Source: UBA4416 sp044238845 (GTDB lineage: Bacteria; Bacteroidota; Bacteroidia; B-17B0; Aurantibacillaceae). Taken from it: a stretch of DNA of 64,000 nt. The translations under genes and the position numbers were made by a program. The notes beneath the pieces are model-generated. The model saw nothing but the letters and a program-made list of their open reading frames with translations. It made no database searches and was not told the origin of the DNA. The DNA lies in the NCBI GenBank assembly GCA_044238845.1, contig JBIICN010000011.1:33377-97376 (forward strand). The letters run 5' to 3'. Below are positions 18,160 to 26,958 of this stretch, piece after piece. The first letter of the stretch is position 1, and each line of letters starts with the position of its first letter.

Positions 18160-21044
18160 TATCTAGGATAAATAGATTAGTATTTAGTGACCAGGAATTA
18201 AAAAAGCTTATTCTACTGGTTCTGCATTCTTTTTTCTCTGCAATTTTTGTTTCAATTTTTTTTTCTGTAGCGAATGCAGAGTTTGTTAATAATTTTGGAA
18301 GTGATTTTTTGCCAGTTGGATACTTATTATCCGGCATAGTTGGATATATTACTATACAGGGATATAGTTACTTATTAAAGAAGGGTGGGTACGGCGCCTT
18401 TGTCGGCGGATTATTTTTTCTATTAGTTGCCACCGTTTTTTTCAGATGTTCGCTTTATTTCACTGATGAAGAAGGAACAAAATGGATTAGTTTTTGTATA
18501 TTTTTATTTGCCATGCCTTTCCTTGCCATATCAGGACTTGAGCAATCTGGGCTGCTTTTAAAAATGTATAACATCCGTGAAGGAAAAAAGTATGCCGGAA
18601 TTATTAGTTCGGGTGGGACATTATCATCTATTATTGGTTATTTATCCATTCCATTGTTAGTCCCTTTTTTGAAATCACGTTACGATCTTTTTTTTATTGC
18701 TATTGGAGGAATTTCTATTGCACTTTATCTACTATTCAGGATTAATAAAAAACTTAAACTAGACGAACAAAAAGTCGAAGAAAAAAAATCAGAAATTAAA
18801 AGCGACACAAGTCTTAAGGGACTCTTAAGACAAAAGTACATTTTTTATATTACCATTTGTGGGGGGTTTTCTACAATGGCTTTTTATTTTGTTGACTATA
18901 GCTTTTTAATAAATGCAAAATCACAGGCAAGTTCCCCTGAAAATCTTACAGCTATTTTGGGAATTTTTTTCGCATTTATAAAGTCGGCGGAATTTGTTTT
19001 ATCTCTTCTTTCTGGAAGAATATTTAGAAACTTCGGGCTTAAATTTGGAATGATAGTTTTGCCTGCTATCTGTGTTTTTATTACACTTTTTGCAATCTTA
19101 ATTTATAATTTTTCAGATGTATCTGCATTTATTTTTATCATATTTTCACTCAAGTTATTTGAGCGTATTGTAAGTAAAGCCATTGAGGAACCCACCTTTA
19201 AGAATTTATACCAGATCATGAATGCCAGAGACAGGCTTTCAATCCAAGCTAAAATTGAAGGTGGTACAAAACAATTGTTTATCATTTTAGTGAGCTGTAT
19301 TCTTTTGTTATATAGTCATTTTATGCCTTCTACAAGTTTTAAAATAGGCCTACTGTATATTAGTCTTCCATTTTTTATATTATGGTTGTTTTCTGCAAGA
19401 CAACTTATAAAGTCTTTTCAGGAAAAATTAAAGGATATTTTAAATCCAGAAAGTTCTAAGGAATATATTTCACCCTTTGAAAGACTTCGTGCCTTTTTTA
19501 ATAACTACCAACAAGATGCATCGAATAACTTTCCAATAATTTTATTAAGCTATAAAACCAATTTGTCAGAAGATCAAAAACAGGTTGTTGATACATCGAT
19601 GCCTTATAATATTTATGAGTCCTATATACCTGACCCAGATTTTAATTATCTTATTTCATCTCCTGGCCATTCTAGATTGGAATATAAGATTTGCGAACCA
19701 ATTCTTGTAATTCCGCCGAAAGGATTTGTTTCCGAGGTTTCTGAAACAAAAAGTTTTGAATTTCTTGATGAAAGTGAAATTTTAAAAATAGCTTTATTTA
19801 ACGAACAGCCAGATGAAAGTATATTAAGGGCTTTAGGTAAAAAATTCGATGATTTAAAACACGATCATGAAAAAAAGATAATACTAAATATTCTTGAACG
19901 ATCCAATTTACCTCTTTCTTCTGAAATTTTGCTGAACAGATTAGTTTCCCCGGATTACTATACACGAAAGAATGTATTTAAAGCATTGGAGAATAAAAAC
20001 TTTAAGTTTGTCCAAAAGGATGAGGTTATTTACAGGACTACTTTAGAAGGAGCATTGTCAGATATGACTTATGTTATTTCTGCTTTAGCAGGAATTTCTG
20101 ATACTGAGGAGTTTCTTGATTTGAATATCGCCTTGCTTGAGGAAGAAAATATTATAAAAAACAGAATTTTATCCATTTTAACATGGAAATATGACAAAGC
20201 CTCTATAAAGGTTATTAGAGAAAATATATTTTTCAAAAATTCGGACAAGAATGATAGTAACAATGTTCTGGCACTTGAATTAATTGATAATTTGATTGAA
20301 AGTGAAATCAAATCGAGAATAATAACGGTCTTCGAGAGCGGTTCTTATATTAGAAGACTAGGCGTTTTAAATAAGTGGTATAATTACGAAAAATTAGATT
20401 TGAAGCAAACCTTAATTACAATTCTAAATTATGATTATACAAAGGTTGGAATATGGACAAAGGCCTGTGTCCTAAGAATCTTGCTTCAAGATAAAAATCG
20501 GGAATATAAACATATCATGTCCGGTTTTAGATACCATCCAAATGTTTTGCTAAGTTCACTTGCTAATGAATACAGCGAAATTGTTGATGACAATTTGATA
20601 TATCCCTTAAAAACCAATGAAGAATTTTTAAAAATAAATTCAAAAACTAAACACAGTACGTTACAAGGTACTGACATTTATTCTTGCCTAAAAGCCCTTA
20701 AATCAAATGTATTTTTTACAAATACATCGTTTGACGACCTTATAAGATTTTCTTTTGAATTTAAAAAATGTAATGGTTTGCAGGAATTAAATTTTATTGG
20801 TAGCCAAAATAATAAACCATATTTTATTTTGAATGGAAATATAATTTATGAATTCAAAAATAATTTTTCACAAGAATTATTTCCCAGAAATTGCATCCTG
20901 CCTTCGACGTACAACGAAATTGGCCTTTCAAAGTTGCTTATTCATTCGCAAACTACTTTGTATGAGTTTTCTTTGGAATATTTGGCAAACTTAATGCTTA
21001 CATCCGACTCATTGATAAATGATATATTGAAAGATAACAAATAA
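18156..21044 (+). CDS. ATP/ADP-translocase-like transporter fused to HEAT-like C-terminal domain
   Basis: The 962-residue protein has about 12 hydrophobic helices in residues 12-415 arranged as in the MFS/NTT fold. The segment EEPTFKNLYQIMNARDRLSI followed by QAKIEGG (about 344-370) resembles the NTT (Npt1/Npt2, TlcC) signature 'ly..ls...r..aK..i..gg'. After about residue 430 the protein is soluble and rich in helical hairpins resembling HEAT repeats (for example about 575-800). Nucleotide exchange is the family's known activity in intracellular bacteria and plastids; in free-living Bacteroidota homologues the substrate is unclear. It is the last gene of the operon; a convergent gene ends 10 bases away. 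Confidence 0.75.
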   Translation: MISRINRLVFSDQELKKLILLVLHSFFSAIFVSIFFSVANAEFVNNFGSDFLPVGYLLSGIVGYITIQGYSYLLKKGGYGAFVGGLFFLLVATVFFRCSLYFTDEEGTKWISFCIFLFAMPFLAISGLEQSGLLLKMYNIREGKKYAGIISSGGTLSSIIGYLSIPLLVPFLKSRYDLFFIAIGGISIALYLLFRINKKLKLDEQKVEEKKSEIKSDTSLKGLLRQKYIFYITICGGFSTMAFYFVDYSFLINAKSQASSPENLTAILGIFFAFIKSAEFVLSLLSGRIFRNFGLKFGMIVLPAICVFITLFAILIYNFSDVSAFIFIIFSLKLFERIVSKAIEEPTFKNLYQIMNARDRLSIQAKIEGGTKQLFIILVSCILLLYSHFMPSTSFKIGLLYISLPFFILWLFSARQLIKSFQEKLKDILNPESSKEYISPFERLRAFFNNYQQDASNNFPIILLSYKTNLSEDQKQVVDTSMPYNIYESYIPDPDFNYLISSPGHSRLEYKICEPILVIPPKGFVSEVSETKSFEFLDESEILKIALFNEQPDESILRALGKKFDDLKHDHEKKIILNILERSNLPLSSEILLNRLVSPDYYTRKNVFKALENKNFKFVQKDEVIYRTTLEGALSDMTYVISALAGISDTEEFLDLNIALLEEENIIKNRILSILTWKYDKASIKVIRENIFFKNSDKNDSNNVLALELIDNLIESEIKSRIITVFESGSYIRRLGVLNKWYNYEKLDLKQTLITILNYDYTKVGIWTKACVLRILLQDKNREYKHIMSGFRYHPNVLLSSLANEYSEIVDDNLIYPLKTNEEFLKINSKTKHSTLQGTDIYSCLKALKSNVFFTNTSFDDLIRFSFEFKKCNGLQELNFIGSQNNKPYFILNGNIIYEFKNNFSQELFPRNCILPSTYNEIGLSKLLIHSQTTLYEFSLEYLANLMLTSDSLINDILKDNK

Positions 21045-21054
21045 AGTACTAGAA

Positions 21055-21804
21055 TTAAATTTTTCTGCCAACTCGTAACGGCATTTTCCAAACAATCTCT
21101 TTTTCTTCTTTGGCGTTACCCCAAGCGGCTAACATTTCATTATATATTAATTCTACAGGATCGTTTTTTGTTTCTTTGATATAAAACTGAACTGCTGACC
21201 ATGTATACATGTGCTCTATAAACTTATCAAGATTCATGCTTTTTTGAATTACAAATTCTTTTGCCTTTATTTCCTCAAAAGGAAAGGGTATCGATTTATA
21301 TTCTTCATGTATGAGATTTATTTCAGGCTTCCAAAAAGGACCCAAGGTATCTGCGGTTAATTTTTTTAAAATAAAATCTATTTCAGTTGAAATATTTGGT
21401 AAAAAATAGGCCCAGGCCGCAATAATGCCACCTTTTTTTAGAACCCGATTAACTTCAGGAAAAAACAAGTCAAAATTGAACCAATGTATTGCTACTCCTA
21501 CGGTTATAAGGTCTACTGATGCATCAGGTAGGGAAGGATTTTCCGCGGGTTCGATCAAATAAGAGATTTTGGGATCAGGAATGCAATTCTCAATTTGCTT
21601 GGCACTTGGATCTGTTGCAATTATTTTTGCGTAATATTCTTTCAGACCAACAGCGGCTTGACCATTCCCTGTGCCGCAATCCCAAGCAAGACTATGCTCC
21701 CTTGTTAATGAGGATAAATAGCTGAATAATTCGCTTGGGTATTGCAATCGACCATTAGCATAAGTTTTTGCAAACTGAGAAAAATGATCTTTAAAATTAG
21801 GCAT
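21055..21804 (-). CDS. Class I SAM-dependent methyltransferase
   Basis: The 249-residue protein has motif I as LAWDCGTGNGQAAVGL (about 38-53), then IIATDPSAKQIENC and PDASVDLITVGVAIHWFNFD (about 93-112), and VLKKGGIIAAWAYFLP. This pattern fits the family of trans-aconitate/Coq5-like small-molecule methyltransferases (TMT1-like in yeast). The gene is convergent with the operon end, with 10 bases between stop codons, so it is transcribed independently. The ATG at 21804 places FAKTYANGRLQYPSEL at the N-terminus, as usual for the family. The substrate is unknown. Confidence 0.88.
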   Translation of the reverse strand: MPNFKDHFSQFAKTYANGRLQYPSELFSYLSSLTREHSLAWDCGTGNGQAAVGLKEYYAKIIATDPSAKQIENCIPDPKISYLIEPAENPSLPDASVDLITVGVAIHWFNFDLFFPEVNRVLKKGGIIAAWAYFLPNISTEIDFILKKLTADTLGPFWKPEINLIHEEYKSIPFPFEEIKAKEFVIQKSMNLDKFIEHMYTWSAVQFYIKETKNDPVELIYNEMLAAWGNAKEEKEIVWKMPLRVGRKI

Positions 21805-21914
21805 GGCTTTTATTTAAGAAAGTGTTGAATCTTTTAGTTTTGCTCAGTAAATTTAAACAAAATTAATGCTATTTTTGATTAATAAGTTTAATTTAATTTA
21901 ATACGCTAAAACAG

Positions 21915-23642
21915 ATGCATGGTTCCTTGGATGATGCTTTATCAAAATGCTTCAAGCTACTTGAAAATCTAAAGTTAAACGAGGCTATTTCATTATCAGA
22001 TGAATTACTTTTATTAAATCTTAAAGAAGAAGATCGTGCACGCATTCTTAACTTGAAAGGTGAGTCCTTGCTACATGCTGGACATTATCCTTTAGCTTTT
22101 TCCTGTTTTTTTGAAGGAATTAAAATCGCTACCCGATTAAACGATAATAAGTTGATTGCTGACAGTTTTGTAGGATTGTCCTATGTTTATCGTTTTCTTG
22201 AGGACTATAAAACGGCCATTGATTATGCCACCAAAGTAAAAGAACTTTTATTGACATCGCAATCATCCGTTCCTTATATAAAAGCCTTATTAAGCGAAGG
22301 TATTTCAAATGCAAGGTTAGGTAATTACGAAGAAGCCGATTTACTTCTTAATAAAGCTCTTAGATTTTCTGAAACACTTAAAGACGATTATCTAGTTGCA
22401 ACGAGTATCAAATCATTGGCTGATTTTTATCTTAACAATAAAGATTATGCACAGTCCATTCGTTTGTTCGAGAAAGCACTACCTTTTTCGAAAAACGAAA
22501 ATCATTTTGTTCTTAAAACAATGATTTTAGTTCGATTAGCGGAAGCCTACGAAAAAAACGGTGAATTAAAAAAAGCTATATCAACTTGTACAATTGGCTT
22601 AAAGGAAGCGATTAATAACCAGTTTTCTTCCGGTGAAAAAATGGCTCATGAAGTATTGGCAAGGTTATTTGAAAGTAATAATGATATTGAAAAGGCATAT
22701 AAACACATTAAATTGTTTTTGTATTTAAAAAACAGCAGTGATTCTTTAAAACAAACTCAAAAAATTAATAAAATGGAACTTACTTTTGTAAAAAAGGCGA
22801 AAGATAGTGAGATTAGATTATTAAATAAAATCAAGGAACAGCATGATTCTATAGCCCAAAGTATTGATTATGCTAAAGGTTTACAAGAATCTATTTTGCC
22901 TCGAAGTGATTTCAGTGATTCAATTTTAGATTATTTCGTTTATTTTAAACCAAAAGAAAAAGTTGGAGGAGATTTTTATTATTTTGATAAAATTGGTGAT
23001 GATTTTGAATTTTGTGTTGCAGATTGCACAGGTCATGGTGTACCAGGAGCAATGCTATCAATGCTTTGTTCAAATTTAGTAAGGCAATCTTTTATAAGCA
23101 ATAGGAATTATGGTTTAACCAATGTATTACAAAACATTAATAAGTATACTCATTCCATTTTAGGTAATAAAAGTAATATAGTTACAGCAAATGATGGTAT
23201 GGATATTTCTGTATGTACAATTAAGAAAGATAAAGTAAACAATGCGCAATGGGTATTGAATTTTTCGGGAGCAAATCATACTTGTATCATTGTTAGGGGA
23301 GAAGAAGTGATTCAAACTGCTTATAATCACACGGGAATAAGTTTATTAACGCCTATAGATTATGGATTTACGGAAACGACTTATCCTCTTGAAAAAGATG
23401 ATTGCATATATCTATTTACGGACGGTTACCCTGATCAGTTTGGAGGTTCTTCCATTGAAATTCGAAATGCTGGTGGAAAAAAATATAAATACAAACAACT
23501 TATTGATCTATTGAAGGCAAATAAAAACAATCCTGTTTACGATCAGCGACTAAATATAGAAAGTTCTATTAAAAATTGGATGGGAGATCTTGAACAAGTA
23601 GATGATATTTGTGTTTTAGGGATTAAATTTAAAGGGGAATAG
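21915..23642 (+). CDS. TPR protein with SpoIIE/PP2C-type phosphatase domain
   Basis: The 575-residue protein has TPR repeats over about 1-280 (NLKGESLLHAGHYPLAFSCF, ADSFVGLSYVYRFLEDYKTA, SIKSLADFYLNNKDYAQSIR), a short coiled-coil linker (QSIDYAKGLQESILP, about 312-326) and a SpoIIE-type PPM phosphatase (about 335-572). Metal-binding PPM positions are visible: GGDFYYFD, ADCTGHGVPGAMLSML, LYLFTDG-like IYLFTDGYPDQFGG, and a terminal VDDICVLGIKF. Bacteroidota often pair such proteins with two-component or partner-switching pathways, dephosphorylating Ser/Thr on anti-anti-sigma-like proteins. No signal peptide is seen, so it should be cytoplasmic. No partner is adjacent. Confidence 0.9.
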   Translation: MHGSLDDALSKCFKLLENLKLNEAISLSDELLLLNLKEEDRARILNLKGESLLHAGHYPLAFSCFFEGIKIATRLNDNKLIADSFVGLSYVYRFLEDYKTAIDYATKVKELLLTSQSSVPYIKALLSEGISNARLGNYEEADLLLNKALRFSETLKDDYLVATSIKSLADFYLNNKDYAQSIRLFEKALPFSKNENHFVLKTMILVRLAEAYEKNGELKKAISTCTIGLKEAINNQFSSGEKMAHEVLARLFESNNDIEKAYKHIKLFLYLKNSSDSLKQTQKINKMELTFVKKAKDSEIRLLNKIKEQHDSIAQSIDYAKGLQESILPRSDFSDSILDYFVYFKPKEKVGGDFYYFDKIGDDFEFCVADCTGHGVPGAMLSMLCSNLVRQSFISNRNYGLTNVLQNINKYTHSILGNKSNIVTANDGMDISVCTIKKDKVNNAQWVLNFSGANHTCIIVRGEEVIQTAYNHTGISLLTPIDYGFTETTYPLEKDDCIYLFTDGYPDQFGGSSIEIRNAGGKKYKYKQLIDLLKANKNNPVYDQRLNIESSIKNWMGDLEQVDDICVLGIKFKGE

Positions 23643-24007
23643 TTATCGTTATTATAAACTAGGTGGAAAAACAAGTGGATTTTCAACTCTTTTTTTATCA
23701 GTCTTTATCAATCTTGTTCATTAATTTTGATTAATGTTAAAATATGTATAGGTTTGGTATTACAAGATTGTAGCTAATTTATAAACCTGAAATGGCTCGT
23801 TGGGGGTAGTCCCGTGTTGGCTATTGAAGTTCATTAAAAACACCATAATTGCGGCGTTTTTTTATATAAAGTAACCAATTTTATTAATTCGTTAAAAATT
23901 GAAAATTCATACAGCAATTTTTATATTCATAATTTATTTCATTTTATAATATTTAAATTCGTAAAGTTTATTAATTCTCCTTTTTATAAATTTTAATTTA
24001 TTAAACC
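23643..24007. other. 365-bp intergenic region with a short GC-richer island
   Basis: Mostly A/T with no credible reading frame. An island at about 23793-23835 (GGCTCGTTGGGGGTAGTCCC then GTGTTGGC) is clearly richer in G and C than its surroundings and contains a small GGG-GTA-GTCCC type pairing. I could not match it to a tRNA or a known small RNA. The promoter for the secreted protein at 24008 should lie in the last 100 bases, but I see no clean TAnnTTTG box. Confidence 0.4.
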
Positions 24008-24817
24008 ATGAAAAAAACATTTTTAGTACTTACTACTTTAGTTTGTTTAACAGCAACTTTGAATGCCCAAAAGAAAGAAAAACCTTATAAAGAAATCTTG
24101 TATAAAGACATTACTTCTGAATTCGGAGATTATACCGCTTCAACTAATAATGGAGTTTCTAACAAAGAAATGACAAAATTTAAATTAAAAATTACCAATA
24201 AAACCAATGATGTGCTTTTATATAAACCAGAAGAAAGTACTTTTAAATTAGAAGGTAAAGAAACTAAACCAAAAGAAAAACAATTATTTATTTATCCAAC
24301 TGAATCAGATTATAGAGTTGTAAATGCAATAGGACCTGATTACCTAACAGCTTATTCTTATGAAATAGGAGGAATGTATAAAATTTCTATCACTGGAAAA
24401 GGAATTGATGTTCCTGAGTTTCAATTACCCGTTTCTCAAAACGAATTTACTGCAGGTGGATTTTCTTGCACCATGTCTAGCTTAACAAAAGAATCTGATA
24501 AAACTGAAGTGAAATTTGAATGTAAATATATAGGGGACAAAATAGGCATTATTCAGCCAGGAAGAGCAGCTGTAAAATTACCTGACGGTACTGAAATAGC
24601 CAATGAAAAATCTAAAAATCATCCTATTATTTTAATGAAAGGTCAATCAGAAAAAGTTACATTTAAGTGGAATCGTATGGATGGGGGTAGATCTCAAGAT
24701 ATGCAAAAAATTAAATTATTAATTATGTTTCGTAATACGTTTTCAGAAGTAGAAGCCGTAAAAGTTAATGCTGAAACTTTGAAATTTGAAATCGATGAAA
24801 CATTAAGTAAAAAGTAA
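24008..24817 (+). CDS. Secreted protein of unknown function
   Basis: The 269-residue protein has a signal peptide (MKKTFLVLTTLVCLTATLNA, cleavage before QKKEK). The mature part alternates short strands (KFKLKITNKTNDVLLYKPEE, VKFECKYIGDKIGIIQPG, SEKVTFKWNRMDGG), suggesting two beta-sandwich domains of about 100 residues each. The text about losing or gaining binding residues is absent; there is no lipobox and no T9SS signal. I do not recognise the family. It is a single gene followed directly by a good terminator at 24840. Confidence 0.85.
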   Translation: MKKTFLVLTTLVCLTATLNAQKKEKPYKEILYKDITSEFGDYTASTNNGVSNKEMTKFKLKITNKTNDVLLYKPEESTFKLEGKETKPKEKQLFIYPTESDYRVVNAIGPDYLTAYSYEIGGMYKISITGKGIDVPEFQLPVSQNEFTAGGFSCTMSSLTKESDKTEVKFECKYIGDKIGIIQPGRAAVKLPDGTEIANEKSKNHPIILMKGQSEKVTFKWNRMDGGRSQDMQKIKLLIMFRNTFSEVEAVKVNAETLKFEIDETLSKK

Positions 24818-24839
24818 TGCTTCATTTTCCAAAATTAAT

Positions 24840-24864
24840 AGCCTGAGAAATCAGGCTTTTTTTT
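24840..24864 (+). terminator. Rho-independent terminator
   Basis: AGCCTGA, a GAAA loop and TCAGGCT, followed by a run of eight T. It ends the secreted-protein gene at 24008-24817. Confidence 0.9.
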
Positions 24865-24915
24865 GCATTATAACATCGTATTAATACAAAAGAAACAATT
24901 ACCTTGCATAAAAAT

Positions 24916-25902
24916 ATGAATACTAGTAAATCAAAAATAAAAACCATGACAATCACATTAATAGTGGGATTTATATTAATGGCTTTAAAATTTTTGGCTT
25001 ACTATTTAACTCAGTCAAGTGCTATTTTAACAGACGCTATTGAGTCCATTGTAAATGTTTTAGCTGGATCTTTTGCTTTATATAGTTTGTATTATGCAGC
25101 CCAACCAAAAGATGAAGATCATCCGTATGGACATGGGAAAATTGAATTTTTATCTACAGGAGTAGAAGGCGGAATGATTACTCTAGCAGGTGTTGCAATG
25201 ACTCTTAAAGGCATTTCTGCATTTTTTAATCCACATGATATACAAAATATTGATATTGGTTTAGGAATTTCTTTGTTTTCAGGAATCGTTAATTATTTAT
25301 TAGCGCGTATTTTAATTAAAAAAGGAACTAAAATGTATTCATCAACAATGGTAGCTGATGGAAAACATTTGTTAACCGATACGTGGAGTAGTATAGGTTT
25401 AGTAATTGGTTTATTGATTATATATTTCACAAATTTATTTTGGATAGATTACGTGATTACTATTGGTTTAGGAATTTTTATCGCCTTCACTGGATTTAAA
25501 TTAGTTAAAGAATCAGTTTTTAATTTATTAGATAAAGCAGATTATGTAAAGATTGAACATTTAATTTCAGTACTAAACACAAAGCGTAACCCAAGCTGGA
25601 TTGATATTCATAATTTAAGAGTCGTTAAATATGGCTCTGTGGTTCATGTAGATTGTCACATGACATTGCCTTGGTATTATACTTTAGAAGAGTCACACAA
25701 AGAAGTAGATGATTTAGATAAGCTTGCCACAAAGGAATTTAGCCATGAGATTGAATTTTTTATTCATGCTGACCCTTGTTTACCAAAATCTTGCTCCATT
25801 TGCGAAATGAAAGATTGTAAAGTGAGAAAAAATGATTTTGTAAAACGATTAGAGTGGAATATGAGTAATGTGTTGCCAGACACGAAGCATACGTTGAGTT
25901 AA
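24916..25902 (+). CDS. Cation diffusion facilitator (CDF) family transporter
   Basis: The 328-residue protein starts at ATG 24916; an upstream TTG at 24904 adds four residues and is less likely. Six hydrophobic helices fill residues about 8-205. The CDF metal site is visible in helix 2 (LTDAIESIVNVLAG) and helix 5 (ADGKHLLTDTWSSIG), with the family's HPYGHGKIEFLS loop. The cytoplasmic tail ends with a Cys-rich CLPKSCSICEMKDCKVRK segment that may bind metal. It should export divalent cations such as zinc, iron or manganese in exchange for protons; the metal cannot be fixed from sequence. Confidence 0.93.
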   Translation: MNTSKSKIKTMTITLIVGFILMALKFLAYYLTQSSAILTDAIESIVNVLAGSFALYSLYYAAQPKDEDHPYGHGKIEFLSTGVEGGMITLAGVAMTLKGISAFFNPHDIQNIDIGLGISLFSGIVNYLLARILIKKGTKMYSSTMVADGKHLLTDTWSSIGLVIGLLIIYFTNLFWIDYVITIGLGIFIAFTGFKLVKESVFNLLDKADYVKIEHLISVLNTKRNPSWIDIHNLRVVKYGSVVHVDCHMTLPWYYTLEESHKEVDDLDKLATKEFSHEIEFFIHADPCLPKSCSICEMKDCKVRKNDFVKRLEWNMSNVLPDTKHTLS

Positions 25903-26043
25903 TAGTCTTTTACTAATTTCTCAAGATCTGTCTAGACAACACCATTGTTGACTTTTTGAAACTCTCTTTCTTTAACAACTCTATTGCTTCTATGCTTCTG
26001 AGACCAAGAGAGCAACTTGTAAATAATAATATATGGCAATACA

Positions 26044-26067
26044 ATAATACCCATTGGTGGGTATTAT
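26044..26067. promoter_or_regulatory. Perfect 10-bp inverted repeat upstream of T9SS-type gene
   Basis: ATAATACCCA, loop TTGG, TGGGTATTAT. It lies 56 bases before the start of the gene at 26123 and about 140 bases after the CDF gene stop. The T run (seven T from about 26081) is not contiguous with the stem, so it may be an operator or a weak terminator. Confidence 0.4.
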
Positions 26068-26122
26068 ACTATCTGACTGTTTTTTTAAATTTGACTAATA
26101 TTAACCACCTAATTTTTATTTC

Positions 26123-26746
26123 ATGAAAAAAATCTACGCTTTTATTTTTTTATCTTTATTAGTAAATAGTGTTATTGCACAACAGTTTGCTAGTTCTGTT
26201 ATCAATTTCAGTTCGCAGTACAGTGCAACAAGTTGGTCGGCTGCTCAGGCTACAGGCACCGTAAACACATACCCTAACTATGGTGATATTGCAACCGCAT
26301 GGACATCAGTTTCATCAAGTGGAACAAGAGAATATATTAGTCTTGGATATTCTAATCCAATTCAAGTTTCACAGATATTGATCTATGAAACTTACAATTG
26401 TGGAGCGGTAGATACTGTTTATTTGAGAAATTCTGCTACCGGAACTTGGAATATGGTTTACTCAGCAACCGCTCAAACGTTAACTGCTGTGGCACGTATT
26501 AATAATGTTGTTATTGCAACCACATCTTATTTGGCAAATGGTGTAAGACTTGCGTTAAATAATGCCGCAATTCCTGGATGGAACGAAATTGATGCAGTAA
26601 GTATAAACAATATCGTACAGCCCGTTGGAATTTTAGAACAGGAACTAGCAAATGTAGAATTTAAATTATATCCGAACCCGTCGAGTGGTAACTTCAAAAT
26701 AAATGCTGCTTCATCATTTACAGATGGAACTGTTTTAATTTTTTAG
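26123..26746 (+). CDS. Secreted discoidin-like protein with interrupted T9SS C-terminal domain
   Basis: The 207-residue product has a signal peptide (MKKIYAFIFLSLLVNSVIAQ) and an F5/8-type-C-like beta domain (about 25-165) with SQILIYETYNCGAVDTVYLR and GWNEIDAVSI. The T9SS type A signal begins at LEQELANVEFKLYPNPSSGN (about 172-191). An in-frame TAG at 26744 then ends it after GTVLIF. The same frame continues beyond the stop with the rest of the signal, so the product as read has lost the part recognised by the T9SS and should not be surface-attached normally. The coding text is otherwise intact. Confidence 0.75.
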   Translation: MKKIYAFIFLSLLVNSVIAQQFASSVINFSSQYSATSWSAAQATGTVNTYPNYGDIATAWTSVSSSGTREYISLGYSNPIQVSQILIYETYNCGAVDTVYLRNSATGTWNMVYSATAQTLTAVARINNVVIATTSYLANGVRLALNNAAIPGWNEIDAVSINNIVQPVGILEQELANVEFKLYPNPSSGNFKINAASSFTDGTVLIF

Positions 26747-26890
26747 ATTACAGGTAAAGAAGTATATCGAACATTTATTACTGACTCAAACTCTAAAGTA
26801 ACTTCAGAACTTGCGCCAGGTGTTTACTTTGTAAAGATTCAGAATGACAGATTTCAATCAAAAACTCAAAAGCTAATCATCACAAATTAA
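26747..26890 (+). pseudogene. In-frame remnant of the T9SS C-terminal domain after a TAG stop
   Basis: Directly after the TAG, the same frame reads ITGKEVYRTFITDSN then SELAPGVYFVKIQND and KTQKLIITN before a TAA at 26888. This is the normal second half of a T9SS type A sorting signal (usually ...xIxDxTGKEV...GxYxVKI...KLIxx). The frame is the same on both sides, so the defect is a substitution (for example a sense codon to TAG), not a single-base indel. Confidence 0.8.
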
Positions 26891-26916
26891 ATATCAAACA
26901 ATTTTATAATTTATAT

Positions 26917-26958
26917 AAAGCCAAAGCGTTATTTAAAATTAAACGCTTTGGCTTTTTT
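26917..26958 (+). terminator. Terminator whose stem encodes the end of cca on the other strand
   Basis: A perfect 14-bp stem (AAAGCCAAAGCGTT / AACGCTTTGGCTTT) with an 11-base loop and a T run to 26958. It terminates the plus-strand T9SS-type gene. The right arm doubles as the last codons (SQSV-stop) of the convergent CCA gene, whose stop lies at 26939-26941. Confidence 0.85.

Noticed and set aside
23793..23850. tRNA gene in the GC-rich island
   Set aside because: There is no T-arm GTTCnAnnC, no anticodon arm and no acceptor pairing.
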